The notes under the pieces were generated by a model, which did no database searches, had not been told where the DNA came from, and saw only the letters and a program-made list of their open reading frames with translations. 64,000 bases of DNA. It comes from Desulfuromonadales bacterium. Its GTDB lineage: Bacteria; Desulfobacterota; Desulfuromonadia; Desulfuromonadales; BM103. This document shows, piece after piece, positions 51,402 to 59,902 of this stretch. Location: contig JAQYVZ010000004.1 in NCBI GenBank assembly GCA_030145205.1, positions 1-64,000 of the forward strand. The letters run 5' to 3'. The stretch's first letter is position 1. Each line of letters starts with the position of its first letter. A program made the position numbers and the translations under genes.

Positions 51402-53546
51402 ATGAGTTGTTTTGATAAAAAAGTCCGGGCGGATTGGGAGGCCCAGGCGAAAAAAGAGAAGAAGTCAGACGACCTGTCCGGTTTGAACTGGGAAACCCCG
51501 GAAGGGATCACCGTCAAGCCCCTCTATACGGCCGAGGACCTGGAGCAGCTGGAGACGACCGGATCCATGCCGGGTCTTGCACCCTTTACCCGTGGACCGA
51601 TGGCGACCATGTACGCCGGGCGTCCCTGGACGGTTCGTCAGTATGCCGGTTTCTCGACGGCGGAAGAGTCAAACGCTTTCTATAAGCGCAACCTTGCGGC
51701 TGGTCAGCAGGGCTTGTCGGTGGCGTTCGACCTGGCGACGCATCGTGGTTACGATTCTGACCACCCGCGGGTCGTTGGCGATGTCGGTAAGGCGGGTGTG
51801 GCGATTGACTCGGTTGAGGATATGAAGATCCTGTTCGATGAGATCCCGCTCGACAAGGTATCGGTGTCGATGACCATGAATGGCGCAGTGTTGCCGATCA
51901 TGGCCAATTACATCGTGGCCGCTGAGGAGCAGGGTGTGTCTCCAGAGCAGTTGGCCGGAACCATCCAGAATGACATCCTCAAGGAGTTCATGGTCCGTAA
52001 TACCTATATCTATCCGCCGGCACCGTCGATGCGGATCATTGCGGACATTATCGAGTACACCAGTCAGAAAATGCCGCGCTTTAACTCGATTTCAATCTCC
52101 GGCTATCACATTCAGGAAGCAGGCGCCAACAACGCACTGGAACTGGCGTTCACTCTGGCGGACGGTATTGAATATGTGAAGACAGCGATTGACAAGGGGC
52201 TGGATGTCGATGCCTTTGCGCCGCGACTCTCCTTCTTCTTCGCGATCGGCATGAACTTCTTCATGGAAGCCGCCAAGCTTCGGGCCGCCCGTTATCTCTG
52301 GGCGCACCTGATGAAGCGTTTCGAGCCGCAGAATCCCAAGTCGCTGATGTTGCGGACCCACTGCCAGACGTCCGGCTGGAGTTTGACCGAACAGGATCCG
52401 TATAACAACGTGGTTCGGACTACGCTCGAGGCCCTGGCTGCAGTGCTCGGCGGGACCCAGTCGCTGCACACCAATGCTCTGGACGAGGCGATTGCCCTGC
52501 CGACTGATCATTCGGCAAGGATTGCCCGCAATACCCAGCTGATCATCCAGGAAGAGTCGGGTGTCACCAATGTGGTCGATCCGCTGGCCGGTTCCTACTA
52601 TGTGGAAACCCTGACGGCATCGTTGATCAATGAAGCTCAGAAGATTCTCGACGAGATCGAGGGCCTCGGTGGTATGACCAAGGCGATCGAATCGGGGATG
52701 CCAAAGCTGCGCATTGAAGAATCAGCGGCGAAGAAGCAGGCCTCGATCGACAGCGGTCGAGAAGTGATTGTCGGTGTCAATAAGTACACCCTGGCCGAAG
52801 AGGACCAGATCGAAGTCCTCGATGTCGACAACACGGCGGTGCGTAAATCGCAGATCGCCCGGCTTGAAAAAATGCGTGCCGAACGTGATGAAGACGCTTG
52901 CCAGAAGGCTCTTGCAGCGATCACTGCCGCGTGCGAAGATGACAGCCAGAACCTGCTCGGCCTGTGTGTCGAAGCGGCCCGCCAGCGGGCCAGCGTCGGT
53001 GAAATTTCTGATGCCATGGAGAAGGTGTTCGGTCGTCACAAGGCGGAGATCAGACTGGTCTCCGGCGCTTATGGAGCTGTCGTGGAGAGTGATCAGGACT
53101 TTGGAGAACTGAAACAGCGCATCGAAGCCTTCTCTGTAGAAGAGGGGCGCCGGCCGCGCATCCTGGTCGCCAAGATGGGCCAGGACGGCCATGACCGCGG
53201 TGCCAAGGTCGTGGCGACGGCCTATGCCGATGCCGGCTTCGATGTGGACGTCGGCCCGCTGTTCCAGACCCCGGAGGAAGCCGCCCGTATGGCGGTCGAG
53301 AATGATGTGCATGTGGTTGGGGTCTCCAGCCTGGCGGCTGGTCACAAGACCCTGGTGCCGCAGCTGGTGGCCGAGCTACAGAAGCTCGGTGCTGAGGATA
53401 TCGCCGTGGTCTGTGGCGGCGTCATCCCCCGCAAGGACTATGACGAACTCTACGCCGCCGGTGCGGCACGTATTTTCGGGCCAGGTACGCCGATTGCGGT
53501 CTCGGCAGGACAGACGCTCGATGCAATTGAAGAGAAGCGGAAGTAG
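51402..53546 (+). CDS. mcm: Methylmalonyl-CoA mutase
   Basis: A 714-residue adenosylcobalamin enzyme converting methylmalonyl-CoA and succinyl-CoA. The catalytic barrel includes [38 protein letters not shown] and [19 protein letters not shown]. The C-terminal B12 domain has GQDGHDRG with the lower-ligand His 597, then [16 protein letters not shown] and [12 protein letters not shown]. Single-chain form of full length. GAGAGGAG precedes the ATG. Followed by meaB and the epimerase, giving a complete module. Confidence 0.97.
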   Translation: MSCFDKKVRADWEAQAKKEKKSDDLSGLNWETPEGITVKPLYTAEDLEQLETTGSMPGLAPFTRGPMATMYAGRPWTVRQYAGFSTAEESNAFYKRNLAAGQQGLSVAFDLATHRGYDSDHPRVVGDVGKAGVAIDSVEDMKILFDEIPLDKVSVSMTMNGAVLPIMANYIVAAEEQGVSPEQLAGTIQNDILKEFMVRNTYIYPPAPSMRIIADIIEYTSQKMPRFNSISISGYHIQEAGANNALELAFTLADGIEYVKTAIDKGLDVDAFAPRLSFFFAIGMNFFMEAAKLRAARYLWAHLMKRFEPQNPKSLMLRTHCQTSGWSLTEQDPYNNVVRTTLEALAAVLGGTQSLHTNALDEAIALPTDHSARIARNTQLIIQEESGVTNVVDPLAGSYYVETLTASLINEAQKILDEIEGLGGMTKAIESGMPKLRIEESAAKKQASIDSGREVIVGVNKYTLAEEDQIEVLDVDNTAVRKSQIARLEKMRAERDEDACQKALAAITAACEDDSQNLLGLCVEAARQRASVGEISDAMEKVFGRHKAEIRLVSGAYGAVVESDQDFGELKQRIEAFSVEEGRRPRILVAKMGQDGHDRGAKVVATAYADAGFDVDVGPLFQTPEEAARMAVENDVHVVGVSSLAAGHKTLVPQLVAELQKLGAEDIAVVCGGVIPRKDYDELYAAGAARIFGPGTPIAVSAGQTLDAIEEKRK

Positions 53547-53577
53547 TCTTTGATTTTTTCGGAGCGATACTGATGAA

Positions 53578-53684
53578 ATGTCTCCTCTCCTCTGGAAGGA
53601 GAGGAGCAAGGTCGGGGGAAGGGAAGATGTCTGCTTGGTCACCCTCACCCCCAGCCCTCTCCCGTTAAGGGAGAGGGAGAAAAC
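53578..53684. repeat. Pair of REP-like elements in opposite orientation
   Basis: A CTCCTCTCC/GGAGAGGAG palindrome with a G-rich tail at about 53580-53618 is followed by a reversed copy (CACCCTCACCCCC then CCCTCTCCC/GGGAGAGGG) at 53641-53684. The head-to-tail inversion resembles a mosaic of REP units. It lies in the 230-base gap between the mutase and meaB genes. Confidence 0.7.
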
Positions 53685-53697
53685 AAAACAGATGAGA

Positions 53698-53746
53698 AAG
53701 GCGCAAAGAGAAGCTATAATGATTTTTCTTTGCGCTTTTGTTTTTG
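53698..53746. repeat. GCGCAAAG inverted repeat upstream of meaB
   Basis: GGCGCAAAGAGAAG and CTTTGCGCTTTT form a hairpin around an AT-rich loop about 30 bases before the meaB start. It is related to the ACGCAAAGG hairpin after the XRE gene. It could reduce read-through from the mutase gene or stabilise mRNA ends. Confidence 0.55.
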
Positions 53747-53776
53747 TTGCTACGATTTTTAGTTGAAGCAGGTTTT

Positions 53777-54760
53777 ATGGTCACAAAAATTCACGACATC
53801 GCTGCAGGCGTCAAGACTGGCAATATTCGCGCTTTGGCCAAGGCGATCACCTTGATCGAAAGCCGTAGCCCCGAGCATTCTGTGGCGGCGACGACCTTGT
53901 TGGATGAGCTGTTGCCGGAGTCTGGCAACTCCATCCGGGTTGGTGTCTCAGGCGTTCCAGGTGTCGGCAAGAGCACTTTTATTGAAGCGCTTGGTATGAA
54001 GCTGACTGCGCACGGCCACAAGGTGGCCGTGCTGGCAGTCGATCCTTCTTCGCAGCTTTCCGGCGGCAGTATTCTCGGCGACAAAACCCGTATGGAAGAG
54101 TTGGCGCGTGAGCCGAATGCCTTTATCCGGCCCTCACCGGCCGGTGACACCCTGGGAGGCGTGGCGCGTAAGACGCGTGAAACCATGCTGATCTGCGAAG
54201 CGGCGGGTTACGATGTGATCATTGTCGAAACGGTTGGCGTTGGTCAGTCGGAGATCACGGTCGCTTCGATGGTCGATATGTTCATGCTACTGCAGTTGCC
54301 TGGCGCCGGCGACGAGCTGCAGGGGATCAAGCGGGGTGTGATGGAGATCGCGGACTTGATCCTCATCAACAAGGCTGATGGAGATAACCACCCTCGTGCA
54401 GATATGGCGCGGCAACAGTACGCAAATGCCCTGCACATGATGGCACCGAAAAGTATTAACTGGCAGGTCCCGGTTCTACTTGCCAGCGCTTTACACGACC
54501 AGGGGGTTGATGAGGCTTGGCAAAAAGTGACGGCTTACCGGGATGCTATGCAGTCCAGCGGCGAGTTTGACGACAAGCGGCGCCTGCAGAACAGCGACTG
54601 GATGTGGACCCTGCTTCAGGATGACTTGAAGCAATTATTCCTCACCAGCCGTAGCGTTTCAGCTTTGCTGCCGCAGGTCCAGGAAGCGGTCGCCAGCGGC
54701 GTAACCACGCCCGGCGCGGCTGTGCGTAGGCTGCTGGAGGCGTTTAAGCGGCACTATTGA
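53777..54760 (+). CDS. meaB: Methylmalonyl-CoA mutase-associated GTPase MeaB
   Basis: A 327-residue G3E-family GTPase that protects and reloads the mutase with adenosylcobalamin. GVPGVGKST at 59-67 is the P-loop; AVDPSSQLSGGSILGDKTRM, ETVGVGQSE and ADLILINKADGD (base-recognition NKAD) are conserved. The start at 53777 (MVTKIHDIA) is preferred to an upstream in-frame ATG that lies in the hairpin region. Same strand and function as the mutase. Confidence 0.96.
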   Translation: MVTKIHDIAAGVKTGNIRALAKAITLIESRSPEHSVAATTLLDELLPESGNSIRVGVSGVPGVGKSTFIEALGMKLTAHGHKVAVLAVDPSSQLSGGSILGDKTRMEELAREPNAFIRPSPAGDTLGGVARKTRETMLICEAAGYDVIIVETVGVGQSEITVASMVDMFMLLQLPGAGDELQGIKRGVMEIADLILINKADGDNHPRADMARQQYANALHMMAPKSINWQVPVLLASALHDQGVDEAWQKVTAYRDAMQSSGEFDDKRRLQNSDWMWTLLQDDLKQLFLTSRSVSALLPQVQEAVASGVTTPGAAVRRLLEAFKRHY

Positions 54761-54805
54761 AAAAAACGACAATCGCTAACATGAATTGAATAACGGGAGC
54801 AGATG

Positions 54806-55213
54806 ATGCCAGAAAAAATCAGTCATATCGGTATGGCCGTGAAAAGCCTGGATGCCAGTATCCCTTTTTACCGCGACGTCCTCGGTATGGAGTTCGAGGG
54901 GACGGAAATCGTCGCGGAGCAGAAGGTCAAGGTGGCCTTCCTGGCCATTGGTGAGAGCCGGATTGAGTTGCTGGAAGCAACGTCGCCTGATTCCCCGGTC
55001 GCAAAGTTTTTGGAGAAGAACGGCGAAGGCATTCACCATGTCGCTTATGAGGTTGTTGACCTGGAGGCGGCTTTGGCACAGTTCAAGGAACAGGGGGTCC
55101 GGTTGATCGATGAAACTCCGCGGGTCGGGGCACACAACACCCGCATCGCTTTTGTGCATCCCAAGGCCAGCGGCGGCGTGCTGACCGAGTTGTGCGAGCC
55201 GGCGGCGCACTGA
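54806..55213 (+). CDS. mce: Methylmalonyl-CoA epimerase
   Basis: A 135-residue glyoxalase-fold (VOC) enzyme that interconverts the R and S forms of methylmalonyl-CoA. KISHIGMAVKSLDASIPFYRDVLGMEF gives the first metal His, ESRIELLEATSPDSPVAKFLEKNGEGIHHVAYEV the next ligands, and the C-terminal GVLTELCE the last Glu. The second of two tandem ATGs (54806) has ideal spacing from GGGAG. 45 bases after meaB; likely co-transcribed. Confidence 0.95.
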   Translation: MPEKISHIGMAVKSLDASIPFYRDVLGMEFEGTEIVAEQKVKVAFLAIGESRIELLEATSPDSPVAKFLEKNGEGIHHVAYEVVDLEAALAQFKEQGVRLIDETPRVGAHNTRIAFVHPKASGGVLTELCEPAAH

Positions 55214-55355
55214 GCGCTGGGCGGCGGAGATGGTGAGCGGCAACAGGCGTGTCATTAGATGCGATATTGCTAATTAAATAACATTGTTTTATTTGACTTG
55301 CCGTGGCTATGTTGTTGAGTAAGTTGCTTGAAGTAGGGCTTTTTTGTGATTGTGG

Positions 55356-55385
55356 TTGACAAGAGATGATGCTCGTTTCTATACT
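55356..55385 (+). promoter_or_regulatory. Sigma-70-type promoter of the redoxin gene
   Basis: TTGACA at 55356-55361 and TATACT at 55380-55385 with an 18-base spacer, about 95 bases before the redoxin ATG. The 268-base gap around it is otherwise AT-rich without a recognisable gene; an AATAACATTGTT tract near 55277 resembles the palindrome upstream of the hydrogenase genes. Confidence 0.65.
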
Positions 55386-55481
55386 GTGCATTCAATTTTA
55401 AAACGGCGTCGTAGAGTTTGCCTGCCGCCTGTTGTTTGTGCCGCAGTAAGTTTGCTTGTTTACACGGAAAATCGCTGATTG

Positions 55482-56006
55482 ATGAGAACCAAACGATTTA
55501 CACTCCTGCTGTTGTGGGCCAGCCTGTTGCTGCTGCCTGCGCTGACTTGTGCTTTTGAGGTCGGCGACCCGGCTCCTGATTTCCGTCTGCAGGACCTCGA
55601 CGGGAAAGAGTACGCGCTCTCCGATTTTGCGGGTCGAGCGGTGATTCTCAAGCTGGCGACGACCTGGTGCCCGACCTGTAAGCAGCTCAGTAATGAGATC
55701 GAAGAGATCGGCCCCTATCTCAAGGAGAAAGGTGCTGTGTTTCTTGATGTTTTTGTGCAGGACAGGCCGGCTATGATCCGGCGGTCGCTGGAGGGGCGCG
55801 ACTTTGTTGTTGAATCCCACGCGCTGCTGGATGATGGTACGGCGCATAAGGCATACAGTGTCTACCATATTCCGCGACTGTTGGTGGTCGATCCGGATCA
55901 GAAAGTGGCCTACGATAACCTGGGGCAGAATGTATCGATCAATCGCATCAAAAAACTTGCTGACGAGTTTTCGGCGCTGTGCCCACCGAAGGCTTCGGCA
56001 GAATGA
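55482..56006 (+). CDS. TlpA-like thiol-disulfide redoxin, exported
   Basis: A 174-residue protein with a signal peptide (FTLLLLWASLLLLPALTCA) and a thioredoxin/AhpC-TSA fold: FEVGDPAPDFRLQDLDGKEYALSDFAG is the usual start and WCPTC the redox pair. The cis-Pro loop is YHIPRLLVVD. Probably periplasmic, in disulfide reduction or cytochrome maturation; the partner is unknown. ATG at 55482 is preferred over a TTG one codon earlier. Confidence 0.9.
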   Translation: MRTKRFTLLLLWASLLLLPALTCAFEVGDPAPDFRLQDLDGKEYALSDFAGRAVILKLATTWCPTCKQLSNEIEEIGPYLKEKGAVFLDVFVQDRPAMIRRSLEGRDFVVESHALLDDGTAHKAYSVYHIPRLLVVDPDQKVAYDNLGQNVSINRIKKLADEFSALCPPKASAE

Positions 56007-56340
56007 GGCGGGTTTACGAGACGAACGCCTGTTTGAAATGATCATTTTTAACGTGGATAAAATGCGACACTGTGGCGGACTGTATACAGTTTTCAGTGGA
56101 AATGCCATGCAGCCCAGTCTTTCTGCACTTGACTGAAAATTAAAAAAGTCTTGGCATTTCAAGTGTTTTTGGTTATGTTAGGCGCTGTTTATGTTGTTGT
56201 CGTGTAACTTGGCATTATTGTTGAACCTTGTTTGATTCACTTGAATTGTCCCCGGCCAGCGTTGTCGGGTTTGATGATCCCTAAATTGCAGACATAACCC
56301 GGAAGTCTATGGAATAGGCTTCGCTGAAAGGAGGTGAACA
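56007..56340. other. Intergenic region, nothing firm
   Basis: 334 AT-rich bases. No gene or terminator is convincing. TGGCATTATTGTTGA near 56210 resembles a sigma-54 site but has GA instead of the invariant GC, so it is not called. A CGGGTT/AACCCG pair near 56266 and 56298 could make a hairpin in the leader of the small lipoprotein gene. The region ends with a strong AAAGGAGGTGA ribosome binding site. Confidence 0.5.
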
Positions 56341-56478
56341 TTGCAGAAGCTGATTTCCATGTTCCTGTTGCTTTCAATGGCTCTCTCCCTGGCGGCCTGC
56401 GCGGGTAAAAGCGCCAACACGGTGAGAGTCAAGTGCCCCGCCTGCGGCTACGAGTTCGACGCCCTTTCGGGGGATTGA
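56341..56478 (+). CDS. 45-residue lipoprotein with CPxC motif (TTG start)
   Basis: A very small gene. AAAGGAGGTGA ends five bases before a TTG start. The product has a basic start, a hydrophobic stretch and lipobox LAAC with Cys 20, followed by a 25-residue mature peptide containing CPACGYEF (Cys 32 and 35) and an acidic end. The Cys pair looks like half a zinc ribbon or a redox/metal site. It lies 93 bases upstream of a porin gene and is probably co-transcribed. Function unknown; the near-perfect ribosome site and intact lipobox argue that it is real. Confidence 0.75.
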   Translation: MQKLISMFLLLSMALSLAACAGKSANTVRVKCPACGYEFDALSGD

Positions 56479-56571
56479 AAAGATTAGTTATTGGGCGTCT
56501 GTCGCGTGCCAGCGGCAGACATAAACTTGGGAAGTAGAAGCAGTAAAATCCAGATTCAGGAGGCAAAACAG

Positions 56572-57777
56572 ATGAAAATGATGAAACTTTTGGTTGCACT
56601 GCTGGTCATGGCAGGCCTGGTGGCTCCGGCCGTTGCCATTGCCGAAGACAAGCTCTCCATCAGTGGTGAGTTCCGTGTCTTCGGTTTCTCCAAAGAGAAC
56701 TACACCGATTTTGATGATGATGGCGATGCTGATGATCTGAACTTCTTCAGCCAGCGTCTGCGTCTCTACAGCAAGTATGCTGTGACTGAGGGCGTCACTA
56801 TCCACACCCGCATGGACTTCGGCGAGTCCACCTGGGGCGACGAAGGCCAGAACTCGGTGCGTTTCGACAACACCGACGGCCTGGTTGACGGCGAATTCCA
56901 GCTCGACCGCGCCTTCCTCGAAATCGACAAAGAGTACGTCAACTTCCGCGCTGGTCAGCAGTACTACGGCTTCGGCAACTCCATTGCCGTTGACCATCAG
57001 GGTACGGGTTTCCGTCTCTCCACCAAGAGCCCGGTTGTATTCACCGCGTTCTGGAACAAGCTGGACGAAGGCGATGCATCCACTGACGAAGGTACGGCCA
57101 ACGAAGACCGCGACATGTACGGTGCCAGCCTGAAGTACAAGGCTGACAACTTCGCCGCTGAGCTCTTCTACGCTCTCGACGAGAACGACGCCACTGACGC
57201 TGAGAAATCCGTGATCGGTCTGGCTGCCAACACCAAGCTCGGCGCTGTGAACGTCAAAGCTGAACTGAACGTTTTTGACGGCGATGACGGTGCAGGCACT
57301 GACTACACCGGTACCCAGCTCTACCTGGATGCCAACTCTGCCATTTCCAGTGCTCTGACTCTGGGTGGTTCTGTGTTCTATGCACAGGGCGACGACTCTG
57401 ATGTTGTTCTGACCGAGGTTTCCGATTTCGGCAGCTGGCTGCCCTGGGAATATGGCTACTTCGAGACCAACTACGGCCTGTATGACACTTCTTTTGACCC
57501 GTTCAACTCGAACGCCGGCGCCATCTCCCTGATGGGTTACGGTGCTTTCAAGGCCAGCGACGACCTCAGCTTCAAAGCCTCCATCCAGTATGGTGCTGAA
57601 GAAGATGATGATGTTTGTGAATACGACTACATGAGCTACAACCTGTCGGCTAACTACGTCATCGCCAAGAACACCACCGTGTTCGCTCAGTTCAACTACC
57701 TCGATCTTGACTCTGACGGCGAGTATGAGGATGATCCCGCTATGGGTATCGCTGCTGGTCTCAAAGCCACCTTCTAA
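56572..57777 (+). CDS. Outer-membrane porin
   Basis: A 401-residue protein with signal peptide (MMKLLVALLVMAGLVAPAVAIA) and alternating beta-strand pattern throughout (FRVFGFSKENY, GVTIHTRMDFGES, VNFRAGQQYYGFGN, SLKYKADNFAAELFYALDE), ending in a terminal Phe (GLKATF), the classical outer-membrane insertion signal. Many acidic Asp-rich turns (DFDDDGDADD). It resembles porins of deltaproteobacteria but the exact family is not assigned. AGGAGG site before 56572. Highly biased codon use suggests strong expression. Confidence 0.9.
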   Translation: MKMMKLLVALLVMAGLVAPAVAIAEDKLSISGEFRVFGFSKENYTDFDDDGDADDLNFFSQRLRLYSKYAVTEGVTIHTRMDFGESTWGDEGQNSVRFDNTDGLVDGEFQLDRAFLEIDKEYVNFRAGQQYYGFGNSIAVDHQGTGFRLSTKSPVVFTAFWNKLDEGDASTDEGTANEDRDMYGASLKYKADNFAAELFYALDENDATDAEKSVIGLAANTKLGAVNVKAELNVFDGDDGAGTDYTGTQLYLDANSAISSALTLGGSVFYAQGDDSDVVLTEVSDFGSWLPWEYGYFETNYGLYDTSFDPFNSNAGAISLMGYGAFKASDDLSFKASIQYGAEEDDDVCEYDYMSYNLSANYVIAKNTTVFAQFNYLDLDSDGEYEDDPAMGIAAGLKATF

Positions 57778-57803
57778 TTTGAATTTGGCTTGAGTGTAGT
57801 ACG

Positions 57804-57840
57804 AAAATGGCCCGCTGTTCGCAGCGGGCCATTTTTTGTT
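57804..57840 (+). terminator. Terminator after the porin gene
   Basis: AAAATGGCCCGCTG, loop TTCG, CAGCGGGCCATTTT, then T residues. A perfect 14-bp stem starting 27 bases after the porin stop. Confidence 0.93.
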
Positions 57841-57935
57841 TTTCAAAGAGAAGGATCTACTTGTTCTGCACCTTTATGTTTGATTTTTACTCGGTGATTT
57901 TGAACACATTTGCCTGACAACAGACAGGCTATTAT

Positions 57936-57943
57936 GCTATGAT
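57936..57943 (+). promoter_or_regulatory. Candidate extended -10 promoter of the FG-GAP gene
   Basis: TGCTATGAT matches an extended -10 about 40 bases before the chosen start. A GCCTG/CAGGC pair just upstream could bind a regulator. The placement supports starting the protein at 57981 rather than at the in-frame ATG at 57939, which would overlap the -10. Confidence 0.4.
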
Positions 57944-57980
57944 CTCAAGGTTTTTAATCACTCCCATGGAGGAAATTGCG

Positions 57981-59744
57981 ATGCGTCACATGATCCGCAG
58001 TCTGCTGTTTTTTAGCCTGGTTTGCACCCTGCTGATCGCCCTGCCGGGTTTTGCCCTGGCGGAGATCGATCTGGACAGGGTTCAAGATGATTTCAAATCG
58101 GTGTCCGGCTACCTGGTGATGCCGGTTGGGCAGGAGTTCCTGGTGGACTTGGACGCAGCCAGCGGCGTGCGCACCGGCGATCTGCTGAGCGTGGTGGTGC
58201 CGGGCGAGAAGGTCTTTCATCCGGTGACCAAGGAAGTGCTCGGGACGCTCGACGAGGTCAAGGGGTTTTTGCAGGTCACCCGTGTGAAATCGGGCTATTC
58301 TTACGCGAAAGTTTTGGGCGATGCGACGGGGCTTAAGCCGGCCGACGCGGTCAAACGCTTCGACCAGGTGCCAGCTCTCTTCTGGGACTATACCGGCCAG
58401 GGGGAACCCTTCTATAACGAATTGGCGACCGCTCTGCCGCACCTTGATTGGATGTCTTATGCCGAGGCAGCCCGTAGCAAACCGGAGAGTCCGCAGCCCC
58501 TTGGTGCTGGTCAGATCGGTCTGGTGTTTGTCTACGACAAGCTTGGCCTCGCGGTAAAAAGCGCCGAGATGGCACCGCTGGCCAGTTATGGTCAGGTACA
58601 GGCCGCTGCGGCCGGCATTGCTGCTGTTGGCATCCCGACGACCGGGGTCAACTCCCAGGGGCGTCCTGCCGGGGCCTTCATGCCCTCCGGGGCGGTGACG
58701 CCGATGCAGACCAGTCCGGCTATGGGCGGTATTATTCGCACCAGCGATCAGGCGTTCGCCGGTATCTGGCACAGTCCAAATCTTCCCGGATCAGCGGTTG
58801 GAGTCGAAACAGGTGACTTTGATGGTGATGGCCAGGTCGAGATTGCTGTTCTTCTGGAAGGCCGTCTGCTCATCTCCAGAATTGCCGAGGGTAATTTCAT
58901 GCAGTTGGGCGAAGTCGCTTTGCCGAAAGGTGATACGGCCCTGCATCTGGATGGTGCGGACTTGACCGGCGACGGTTTGCCCGAACTCTACGTGACCATG
59001 GCGCGGGACCTGCAAATCGCTTCGCAGGTGGTGGAGTTTCAGGGCGGCAATTATCGGATCACGATTGAGGATGTCCCCTGGTATTTCAATTCCGTGCAGA
59101 TGCCGGAAACAGGCCGTGTGCTGATCGCCCAGAAGGGAGACTACACCGGGCAGAAGGATTACGTGGGGACGCCCTTTAAGGTTGCTCGTCAAGGGAACAA
59201 GCTGCTGCCGGAAGGTAACGTTGCCATTCCGAAGCCGTTCATTTTGTATGGCCAGATGCCGTTTGTTGATGTCTCTGGTGTTACGCGGCATGCGGCTTTG
59301 ACCGAGACGGATGAATTGGTCGTTGCCATGCCGAACGGTAAGCGTCTCTGGGAGAGCAACCAGAAATATGGCGGCAGCGCGGCAGGCATCATCCGACCGA
59401 TTAATATCCACGCAAAGGATGCCGAAGGGGATCGCACCCAGTGGCTGCGCTCGCGGGTGATGCTCAGCCCGACCGGGGAGATCATGGTGCCGGTCAATGA
59501 AGGCTCGCGGTTTTTCTCACAGTGGCGCAGCTTCAAGTCGAGTCACCTGGCGGCCATGACTTGGAATGGCCATGTGCTGCAGGAACGCTGGCGGACTGTA
59601 GATCAGAACGGTTACCTGGCAGACTTCCGGCTGGCCGATGTGGATAATGACGGTGCAGAAGAGTTGGTGACGGCGGTCGGCTACAACGAAGGCGGCCTGC
59701 TGACTACAGCCAAGTCCGGCTTGGTGGTGTACGAAATGCAGTAA
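57981..59744 (+). CDS. Exported FG-GAP/VCBS repeat protein
   Basis: A 587-residue protein with signal peptide (SLLFFSLVCTLLIALPGFALA). The first 200 residues are a mixed domain with SGYLVMPVGQEFLVDLDAASGVRTGD and a Pro/Gly-rich linker (about 200-265). The C-terminal part carries Ca-binding DxDxDG repeats: DFDGDGQVEI from residue 279, DLTGDGLPEL from 327 and DVDNDGAEEL from 553, typical of beta-propeller FG-GAP proteins. GGAGGAAA precedes the ATG. Probably periplasmic or surface-exposed; ligand unknown. Confidence 0.87.
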   Translation: MRHMIRSLLFFSLVCTLLIALPGFALAEIDLDRVQDDFKSVSGYLVMPVGQEFLVDLDAASGVRTGDLLSVVVPGEKVFHPVTKEVLGTLDEVKGFLQVTRVKSGYSYAKVLGDATGLKPADAVKRFDQVPALFWDYTGQGEPFYNELATALPHLDWMSYAEAARSKPESPQPLGAGQIGLVFVYDKLGLAVKSAEMAPLASYGQVQAAAAGIAAVGIPTTGVNSQGRPAGAFMPSGAVTPMQTSPAMGGIIRTSDQAFAGIWHSPNLPGSAVGVETGDFDGDGQVEIAVLLEGRLLISRIAEGNFMQLGEVALPKGDTALHLDGADLTGDGLPELYVTMARDLQIASQVVEFQGGNYRITIEDVPWYFNSVQMPETGRVLIAQKGDYTGQKDYVGTPFKVARQGNKLLPEGNVAIPKPFILYGQMPFVDVSGVTRHAALTETDELVVAMPNGKRLWESNQKYGGSAAGIIRPINIHAKDAEGDRTQWLRSRVMLSPTGEIMVPVNEGSRFFSQWRSFKSSHLAAMTWNGHVLQERWRTVDQNGYLADFRLADVDNDGAEELVTAVGYNEGGLLTTAKSGLVVYEMQ

Positions 59745-59768
59745 CACCGAGCATTCCGTGAAAGAATT

Positions 59769-59803
59769 AAAAAGGGACAGGCTTTTTGCCTGTCCCTTTT
59801 TTG
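59769..59803. terminator. Terminator after the FG-GAP gene
   Basis: AAAAGGGACAGGC, loop TTTTT, GCCTGTCCCTTTT, then TTG. The symmetric A and T flanks let it act on either strand; it serves the plus-strand gene and may also serve the minus-strand sigma operon. Confidence 0.9.
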
Positions 59804-59810
59804 TTTTGAA

Positions 59811-59895
59811 TTAACGCAGAGCGGCGGAGGTGCTGGGAGGTGCACGACCTATCAGGGGGGCTGATAGATGGGGCTCGCCGCGCGCTCTGCGTTAA
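59811..59895. repeat. Structured inverted repeat between convergent genes
   Basis: TTAACGCAGAGCG (59811-59823) and CGCTCTGCGTTAA (59883-59895) are exact reverse complements. Inside, GCGGCG/CGCCGC extends the stem and CTATCA/TGATAG forms an inner hairpin. It fills the gap between the FG-GAP terminator and the end of the glycine-rich gene. The outer arm resembles the AACGCA-AAG/AGAG repeats elsewhere in the window. Confidence 0.7.
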
Positions 59896-59902
59896 AGTGA
59901 AG

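Noticed and set aside
56210-56225. Sigma-54-like TGGCATTATTGTTGA before the small lipoprotein gene
   Set aside because: Spacing fits but the near-invariant GC of the -12 element is GA.
57939-57980. Upstream in-frame ATG for the FG-GAP protein
   Set aside because: It overlaps the candidate -10 element, lacks a ribosome site and would bury the signal peptide; the start at 57981 has GGAGGAAA.
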